This document shows positions 51,701 to 59,202 of a stretch of 64,000 nucleotides of DNA, piece after piece (the stretch's first letter is position 1; each line of letters opens with the position of its first letter). This DNA is from Impatiens glandulifera. Lineage: Eukaryota; Streptophyta; Magnoliopsida; Ericales; Balsaminaceae. The stretch lies in NCBI RefSeq assembly GCF_907164915.1, contig NC_061869.1, positions 40,920,840-40,984,839 on the forward strand, written 5' to 3'. The translations under genes and the position numbers were made by a program. The notes under the pieces are model-generated. The model was given only the letters and a program-made list of their open reading frames with translations, was not told the DNA's origin and ran no database searches.

Positions 51701-52010
51701 GAAGCGTAGTGTCAAAGGTGTGACCCTCTGATGGAAGTTCAAAGAACTCAGTATACACCGATTCATTGAAGGAGATAGACTTTCCGTTCACCATCTTCGT
51801 TATCGTATCTCCAACCAAATTCATCGTCTTGAATAACTCATGGACCTCTTTTTCGTAGAAGACATAAGGACCACTAAGATATTTCATGAGGCTGGAGTAA
51901 TCGAGAGAACGGAACATTTCCACGACATCCTGTTGATCGAAAGAGTAGACAGAATCAAAATCCACCTACAGGGTGTTGTGAGTAAGTGAGATAACTTTCT
52001 TGTCAGCCAT
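48767..52010 (-). pseudogene. Extra (env-position) ORF of the pol-deleted Copia element
   Basis: From ATG 52010 (minus strand, 'MADKKVISLTHNTL', then a TAG) one frame runs to about 49866 with few stops, then shifts into 49594-48767. The N-terminal domain reads 'VDFDSVYSFDQQDVVEMF', 'YLSGPYVFYEKEVHELFKT', 'NESVYTEFFELPSEG' and, across two stops, 'LINWASTLFSNLFQLV' and 'SAGFSVKLGWF'. It aligns block by block with the ORFs at 61776 and 63059. The middle is Ser/Thr/Lys-rich and the end is long, charged and probably coiled coil ('AQVMETSNAISRAEAEQIEQ'). The ORF lies between the remains of pol and the polypurine tract, the place of env-like ORFs in some Copia elements, but no signal peptide or membrane span is evident. 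The function is unknown. I recall similar proteins in asterid genomes. Confidence 0.75.
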
Positions 52011-52130
52011 TTTGAGAGTAGGAAACGGATTAATGTCGAAATAAGCAAAGTTTCTTAGAGAGAAGAAAGAGAAAAATCTAGGGCTCTAAGAAAATAGGAA
52101 GCGTAAGAACCTAGAACACATGCAAAATGT

Positions 52131-52144
52131 CTTTAAATATAATT
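52131..52144 (-). promoter_or_regulatory. Candidate TATA box of the extra ORF
   Basis: On the minus strand AATTATATTTAAAG lies about 125 nt before the ATG at 52010. A CT-rich leader ('TTTCTCTTTCTTCTCTCTAAG') follows, as in a plant 5' UTR. The other extra ORFs also have a TATA box at a similar distance. Confidence 0.55.
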
Positions 52145-52960
52145 CAAACAGTCACATGTTTAACCGTCACTTTTTTAAAAAGAAACTCATCAATTAATTT
52201 TAGACTCCTTTTCCCAAAAGTAGTCATCGTTAACTGAGTTTTTACAAAAAATATCTTAATATTTAAGGGTATATTAGTTATTTTCTTTAACATTGAAAGA
52301 CACATGTCTTCAAGTTATTCGAGTTTAGAAAATAACTATTTTAATGTTTGGGAGGGAAAGATTAGATGACAACGCATATTAACAGTTGTCCTCAATTAAT
52401 CCGAAGATGAAACATCTAACTACACACGTAGTTAGACGTCTAACTTTCTATCTACATTCTAGAGTCTAGGTTGGATAGGCGCATATTAGACGTAGGCGTT
52501 TATTAGACGCAGGCATCTAATTATGCTTGTCTTACAGACGTCTAGATATTTAATTACGCTTAAACAACACATGTTATACGTGTGTTTTCAGACGTCTAAC
52601 CTGCGTAGGTTTTAAACCAAGACAATTATCCAACTCATAAGCATAGACTGCATAAGCAAATATACGTCTAAGTACTTGCTTCTTTTAGACGACCTCGTCT
52701 ATTAGACCAATTAAAGCTTTCATCTGCGTGCAACTGTTTGAACATTTTAAACATTAAATTTCCCCCTCAATTTATGCATATTTAAAATAAATAAATAAAT
52801 TTTTTGAGGTCCTCAAGACCCAAAAATAATTTTAAGGAAGAAAACTTAGTCCATGGGAGTGGAAAATGTGCTACTTATTGATCTGCTGGAGCATGTTCTC
52901 AAAAGAGTGTGATCCAAGTTTTCTCCAAGAAGCTCTCCTATATCACCTACACAAAAATAT
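52145..52960 (-). other. Non-coding spacer, site of the pol deletion
   Basis: The gag-pol frame stops being recognisable at about 52960, and the next coding block is the extra ORF at 52010. Protease, integrase, RT and RNase H are absent. Around 52390-52700 are many copies of GTTAGACGTC/GACGTCTAAC-type words, like those in the LTR minisatellite. The purine-rich TTGAGGGGGAAATTTAATG (minus strand, about 52755-52775) may be an old polypurine-like element or the tail of pol. Confidence 0.6.
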
Positions 52961-54755
52961 ATTTACAGCTTTTGGTACCCACATTCACTTGGGTGCTCGG
53001 TCAATCAGTCCCTTATGAATCCATATTTGAGTTATTCTGATGGATATCCCATTTTGTGTTGTGATTAGTGCATACGATTTAGGCTTAGCAGACATCTTCC
53101 TTCTAGCAGCTGATCCCTTAACTTTAGACGATAGTTTATGTTTAACACTAATTGACTTCTTGTCAGGTTTTTATATGTCAGGCTTGTTGGCTGCTTCCTT
53201 TCTAGGTTTCAATCAACTTATAGTTGGCAGAACATAAATAATCTCATCCTTTAAGGTTAAATCCTCACAGCTTGGATCAGTTCTATTATCAGTAAAACTC
53301 CCTTTGACAAAGCTTATTGGCTTAAACTTGTCTGTTGCTGAGTTTAACTTTTAACTAGACTTATTTGGGATAGCTTTGTCATATCCTAAACCGGATTTGC
53401 ATCCGGAAGACCTTAACAGACTAATCTAATATTTAACAGTTTCTCTAGACCTTATCCAAGAACTGACAATATAAGTTAAAAATTGATTTTCAGAAAACAT
53501 TGTTTGAACATTTTCTTTAAGTTTCTCATTTTCATATAAGATCTCGACCATGTTGATATAAAAAACTTTTGAATCAGTAGTTTGAGATAAAATAGGTTTA
53601 TCGATTTCAGATTTTGACCTTATTTTATTTTAAGAGTCAAATATCTTTATGTACTCCATGACCATGTCATTGAGTGCAGTAACTAAGTCATCTCGTGAAA
53701 ACTCTTCTGACGAGAAATCAAATACCTCAGAGTTTTCCTCTTCTCTTGTTATGAAGCAAGCAACCTCTTCATCATCACTATCACTGGATGATGAGTCATA
53801 TGAGTTTCTTTGGATCCACTTAGCCTTGCTGTCAGCCGCCATGAGAGCCTTAAGCTCTTTCTCATTGTCTTTCTTTTTCTCATCACGTTTTGGCTTCATA
53901 CACTCCAATTTGTAATGATCTAGTTTTCCACAGTTAAAACAATTCACGTTAGCCTTAGAGTTTGTCTTATCATCATTGTTATTATTTGAAGAGTTTGATT
54001 TAGAATTGCTCTTCTTCATGAATTTGCCGAATTTCTTCACGAAGAGAGCCATCGCGTCTCTACTGAGCTATTGGGCAGCCGTCTTTACTTCAGTGGCAAC
54101 TAGTGGCTCCTCAACAGTCACCAAAGCCTTGGTTATGATGGTGGATGTGGTGTGCTCCTCTTCATTCCTAGAGTTCAACTCGAACTCACAGGCCTTCAGA
54201 TCGGGAAGTAAGTCAAAGAGCTTCATCTTATTGAGGCCTTTGGACTCCTCATCGCCATAGTCTTGATGTCCCACTCCCTGGGCAAAGCTCGCACGACCTT
54301 TATAGCAATCTATCTGTTGCGTAGGTCTTGCCCAGAATAAAGAGAGTGGTGACGATTTTGCTGAATCTTGCATCAAATCCAAACATCGTCTCTCCATGAC
54401 GTATCTTAAAGTTGTCGAACTGTTGGGTAACCGTAATCTCGTTTTCTTTGGTTTTCTTGTTGCGTTCACATAGTTGAGTTAGTCTTTCCCAAACTTCTTT
54501 GGCAGACTCACAGGATATGATGTAGTTAAAAATGTTGTCATCAAGAGATCTGTATAAGATATTGATGGCCAAGTTTTCGAGCCTGTTCTTCCTCTTGTCT
54601 TCATTTGTCCACTCAGATTTGTCTTTCTCTATCTTGATAGGACCTTTTGTGACGACACTCCACATGTCATCATTTATGAAAGAAAGATTAGAATGAACTC
54701 TCTTCTTCCACACGATGTAGTTTTCTTTCAAAAAGATAGGAATCTTGGAGGAGAT
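52961..54755 (-). pseudogene. Copia Gag with CCHC knuckle and coiled-coil tail
   Basis: Immediately after the primer site the minus strand reads 'SSKIPIFLKENYIVWKKRVH', 'WSVVTKGP', 'LENLAINILYRSLD' and 'ESAKEVWERLTQLCE', the UBN2-type Gag of Copia elements. After a frame change come 'FGKFMKKSNSKSN', the knuckle CFNCGKLDHYKLEC (CX2CX4HX4C, about 53945-53900) and an acidic Ser-rich linker. A worn coiled-coil tail ends in 'SSG.KSGLGYDK' and 'WI.KGL...WVPK' (about 53620-52965), where protease would begin. The expected first ATG reads ATC (about 54750), so even the start is lost. The family context makes this the Gag of the same element as the LTR at 46721-48414. Confidence 0.85.
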
Positions 54756-54768
54756 GGCTATGATACCA
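54756..54768 (-). other. Primer-binding site for initiator Met-tRNA
   Basis: On the minus strand TGGTATCATAGCC, two bases after the LTR end, matches the usual plant TGGTATCAGAGC site complementary to the 3' end of initiator tRNA-Met with one change. It fixes the 5' LTR boundary of the element and its orientation. Confidence 0.88.
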
Positions 54769-54770
54769 CT

Positions 54771-54863
54771 TGATAGGATCAGTGCTAGCAATAGAGACTA
54801 GGGTCTGACTATTACTAACAGCTTATGATAAACGATTCGAATAAATTCTGTGAATGATTAATA
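54771..54863 (-). mobile_element. Remnant of the 5' LTR (about 93 bp)
   Basis: It matches 46721-46810 of the 3' LTR ('TAGAGACTAGGGTCTGACTA' and 'CAGCTTATGATAAACGAT'). After about 54864 the similarity stops abruptly and a minisatellite begins, so most of the 5' LTR has been lost or replaced. Confidence 0.8.
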
Positions 54864-55709
54864 ACCCTTTTTGTCAATAGGTTGAGATATTATTTGTATA
54901 TGATTCCATTAGAAACTCTATTTGTTGATAGGTATGAGAAATCGTTTGTATATGATTCCATTGCAAGTCTTGTTTGTTAACAAGTATAGAGATCGTTTGA
55001 AAGATGATTTGTTAACAATCTTGTATGTTGACAATGACTTGATATCATACGTACATAATCTATGAAAACCATATTTATATATAGGTCGAGACATTGTTTG
55101 TATATAGTTTGATTAGAAACTCTATCTATTGATAGGTGCGTTAATCATCCGTACACAATTCCATCTGAAACCCTATATGTCGATAGGTCGAGACATCATT
55201 TGTATATATGATTCCGTTAGAAACCTTATCTATTTATAGGTGCACTTATCGTTCGTATACGATTCAGTATGAAAACCCTATTTGTCGATAGATTGAGACA
55301 TTATTTATATATGATTCCATTAGAAACTCAATCTGTTGATAGATGTGCCCATCCTTCGTATACGATTCTGTATGAAAAACCTATTTATCAATAGATTGAG
55401 ATATCGTTTATATACGATTTCGCTAAAACCCTATCCCTTGATAGGTATCCCCTCTCGCAATATCAATGTGACCAAAATATCTAAAAAACAAAAACCTATT
55501 GTCCGAATAGGTATCAAAACCATATAGTCCGAATAGGTATCAAAACCCTATCGTACGAATAAGTATCAAAACTCTATTGCTCGAATAGGTATCTCAAACT
55601 CTATCGCTCGTAAAAGTATCACAAACCCTATTGCATGAATATGTATTAAAACCCTATAACTTGAATAGGTATCTCAAACTTTATAACTCGAAAAGGTATC
55701 TAAAACCTT
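54864..55709. repeat. Palindromic minisatellites (about 60-bp and 26-29-bp units)
   Basis: Left part: repeats of about 60 bp built on 'TATATGATTCCATTAGAAAC' and 'CTATTTGTTGATAGGT'. Right part (about 55490-55709): 26-29-bp units such as 'AAAACCCTATCGTACGAATA' plus 'GGTATC'. Each unit contains a short palindrome CCTAT...ATAGG. No gene; a short ORF on the plus strand is a by-product. Confidence 0.85.
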
Positions 55710-57555
55710 CACTACAAAAAAATATTTATTTTCGACATTGTCATTTGTAACTAAAATTGCACTAAAAATATCACTTTCCCACTCAATCAGCAACTAGATA
55801 CACTTTTGCAACCAAAATTACAACCATGCAAAATCGGACGCATTTATTAAACTGCAAAATCTACCATCTTATTTGTAATTTATTTTACATGATATTTTTC
55901 AACTAATTAATAGCATGTTTTATTGCGACCCATATTTTCTTAGAAATGTTTCAAAATGTTTTTAAACATTGCAACTTAGATTTGCAATAAATACAATCTT
56001 TATTTAATTCTCACACACCGCATCCTATTTATCAATTTTATGTTTTTCAGGCACAATATATTTGCATCTGAATATTTTTTAATTCTTATAAATACAATTT
56101 ATAAAATATTTGCAATTAATAATTCAACTTGATTTGTAATGGATATATTTGCATAATGCAAGTAATTTTGTAATTGAGTCACAAAATATTTACATCATAT
56201 ACATCAACTTATCATTTAAATGATTATAAGTTGTAAAGTTGTAGCATTTTATTCAACAATAAAATTTTTGACCATATTTGTGTTATATACTGCAACTTCA
56301 TAATAACTTATTGGAAACTAAGTGTTGGGAAGGGGTATTTGGGAAAGTTTTATTGAAAACTTTCGTTTTTGACCCTTCCCAAAAAAATTGAAATTTTCTA
56401 AGTGTTGGGAAGGGGTATTTGTGAAAGTTTTATCTAAAACTTTCTCTTTTGACCCTTCCCCAAAAAAATTGAAAATTTTTCTATGTGTTGGGAAGGGTAT
56501 TTGCAAAAGTTTATTTGAAAACTTTCGATTTTGACCCTTCCCCAAAACATGCTGTTTAAGGTCAGGACCGAGAGTTTTATCTGTAACTTTCGGAAATAAC
56601 TATCAAAACCGAAAGTTAATTATATAACTTTCGGTTTTACCCCTTCATAATTTGTTAAAATAATTGATTTTCCACCTACTAATCTAGACTCCTAACTAAT
56701 CTAATCAAGTGTGTGTTGTTTTTAAAAAATTAAGATTGTGTTTAATGTTAACAAGTTATGATTGTGTTTGATTATATAAAGAAGTGTATATGTATGTTTG
56801 TGTTTGATTATCATATGAATGTGTATATAGTTTGATCATATGGATTGTGTAATGTTTTAAGGTTATCAAATGTGTTAAATTAATGTTGTTCAAAGTCATT
56901 AGAAGGTGAAAAACCAATTAATTTAACAATTTGTGAAGTGGTAATTCCGAAAGTTAATGTTATAACTTTCGGAAATAACCATCAAAACCGAAATAACTTT
57001 CGACCTACCGCTAGTCGCCGCCGCCCTGCCCATTGAAGGTTAGATTTTTTTTCAATATTATTGTTAGATTATTGTTTGATTAAATGTTAGATTAAGTTAG
57101 ATTATGTTTAGGATTAGGTTATTGAATTAGGTTTTTGGAATTTGGTTTTGAATTTGGTTTTGAATTAATTATGTTGGATTATTGTTAGATTATGTGTATA
57201 TTATTGTTAGATTATGTTAGATTATGTTTAGGATTAGGTTATTGGATTATGTTTTTGGAATTGGTTTTAGATTTGGTTTTGGATTTGGTTTTTGGAATTG
57301 GTTTTTGGTTTTGGTTTTTGGATTTGGTTTTGGAATAATTAAGTTGGATTATTGTTAGATTAGGTTTATATTATTGTTAGATTAGGTTAGATTATGTTTA
57401 GGATTATGTTGGTTTATATTAGTGTTTTATTTTGTTGGATTAAGTTTTTTGATTTGGTTTTGGATTGATTATATTATTGGATTGATTTGGTATATGTTTA
57501 TGTTGATTTTGTTGGATTTGATTTTTTGAGTTATTATTGTTTGATTAATAGGTAT
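55710..57555. mobile_element. CACTA-like element fragment (tentative)
   Basis: CACTACAAAAAAATATT at 55710 has the form of a plant CACTA (En/Spm) terminus. Inside are three tandem copies of an 80-83-bp unit beginning AAGTGTTGGGAAGGGGTATT (56320, 56400, 56483), and two separated copies of 'TAACTTTCGGAAATAACCATC'-type sequence with inverted CCGAAAGTTA words (about 56585-56640 and 56945-57000), which could be subterminal repeats. From 57040 to 57540 the sequence is low-complexity 'GTTAGATTATTG' and 'TTGGTTTTTGG'. I find no opposite TIR (TTTTTTGTAGTG) and no transposase. Confidence 0.4.
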
Positions 57556-57560
57556 ATGTG

Positions 57561-58869
57561 TGTTAGGATCTAGGTAGCCGCTGGAGGACCGGGGGTTGGA
57601 CCGGTTAACGGTTCTCACTCGAAGGGTGGTGGTTAATCCGGTTATAGATTAACACCGGGGTTTCAATACTACACAACATGTCACAAACCCTTGAACTAGG
57701 TTCAAGCGCGGAAGATGTTTGCTTTCAGGTTGAAGCGACACACTTATATGATAGGCAGAATCGGTTTTAGATGATGGAGATTTGAGATTTGATGGGTCGG
57801 TTTCGGTAATCTGGAAATTCGGCTTAGATGGGATTAGGTAGGTTGGAGCGGTACAGATCGGTTAGATAGTGAAACCGGCAGACAGTAAATAACAAGACAG
57901 ATTTTATGGATGTTCGGAGATAAAACTCGTACGTCACCCCTTCCTCTCGAAGCCGCGAGAAGGATATTCACTAAGGAATACAAGTACAATCCGATCGAGA
58001 CTTATTTCCTGCTCGATAACACTCTTACAATTTACACCGAAATTGTAAAACACACTTTAACTTTAGCACTTAGGCTTTCTTAGAACAACACAGTCTTATC
58101 ACTTGTAGAATAAATGCTCTTAGAGTTTCTCACTTGTCCCACTGTGTCGCACATTTACTCTTCTTCAACTGCCCCTTTTATAGGTGAAATATGCCAACGG
58201 TCATATTTCACTGCCTTGAATCTGATTGGCTGAGCAGAGGTGCAGTGATTCAGTGTTTCAGAGATTCAGACCTGCGGTCGTTTCCTCAGACCTGATGGTC
58301 AACCTCAGACCTGGCATTCTGTCTCAGACCTGGCGGTCTGTTCTTCTGGTATGTAAGACAGGCCTGCTAGGTTTGTCTTTTACTCAATGTAGGCACTGTC
58401 TGTTGAACAGTTGTCTGTACTTGGAAGATCTTCTTTCTGACTTATCCCGAAGTGGAAAGATCCGGTAGTACTGTCTTCTGCAGCCTGCAGACTTTCCTCA
58501 GACTTGTATGGATATAGAAGTGTTCAGTCTGTTCCTTTGGTATCATTCTCAACAGATACCTGAATTGTCTTCTTGTACTGGTCGGCCATTTGACTTAACC
58601 GGGTGGCTTCCGGTATGGGTGATATAACCGGACTTCTTCCGGTTATTTCTCTGCCTTGTGACTGATCGGCTGTTTGATGATTCCGGTTTTAAGCTTTGGC
58701 CGATCCCTTCTTTGTGCGGTCATGTTCCAAGTATTCTTGGTCGGTTTACTCACTTGACCGGCTGGTTTTCTTTAGCCGGTTCTTTTGTTTGTCCGGTCCG
58801 GTTCCTTGTTCCTGCATGGAAAGTTTATTTAAGTTAGGTTTATTTGAACCGGTCTGATTTTATCTAACA
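57561..58869 (-). mobile_element. 3' LTR of the minus-strand Copia-like element (1309 bp)
   Basis: The plus strand reads TGTTAGGATC at 57561 and CTAACA ending at 58869, so the LTR is TGTTAG...CTAACA and follows a polypurine tract. It has a clear TATA box CCTATAAAAGGGGC (minus, 58171-58184), many CCGGTT words, the 'GGGGTGACGTACGAG' and 'TCTCCGAACATCCATAAA' module (about 57905-57950) and the 17-nt hairpin at 57690-57706. It is close in length to the solo LTR at 19145-20432. The flank ATGTG (57556-57560) is the candidate target duplication. The element runs past the right edge of the window. Confidence 0.9.
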
Positions 58870-59202
58870 ATTTCTCCCTTTTTGATTATTTTATTTAAAA
58901 TTATCAAAATCATGTAAGTTTGCAACCGTAGGCCGGTTGTTTTGTTTGTCCGGATTTTTGAAACTGACTTATGAGAATTTTTCGAAAAAAATTTTGAGAA
59001 AAATTTTGAGAAAAATTTTGGAAAAGTCTTATCTTTTATCTTATCAATTTCTCCCTTTTTGATTATTTTATTTAAAATTATCAAAACTAAGTAGAGATGC
59101 AAAAGATGGCCGGTTTCAAAAATAGCTTTATATATATAAGATAGATAACCGAAAATAACATAATATATAAAGATACTAAGACAAGTAAATGAAAGAGAGC
59201 CC
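58870..59202 (-). other. Duplicated polypurine tract region
   Basis: Two copies, about 173 bp apart, of 'ATAATCAAAAAGGGAGAAATTG' sequence on the minus strand (about 58870-58892 and 59043-59065), each preceded by TTTTGATAATTTTAAATAAA. The first is followed by TGTTAGATAA and the second by TGATAAGATAA, so two LTR starts are possible. The stretch between is AT-rich and contains 'AAAATTTTTCTC' repeats. Confidence 0.75.

Noticed and set aside
55490..55709. Telomere-like repeats (AAACCCTA words)
   Set aside because: The words are part of 26-29-bp units with other sequence, not tandem TTTAGGG.
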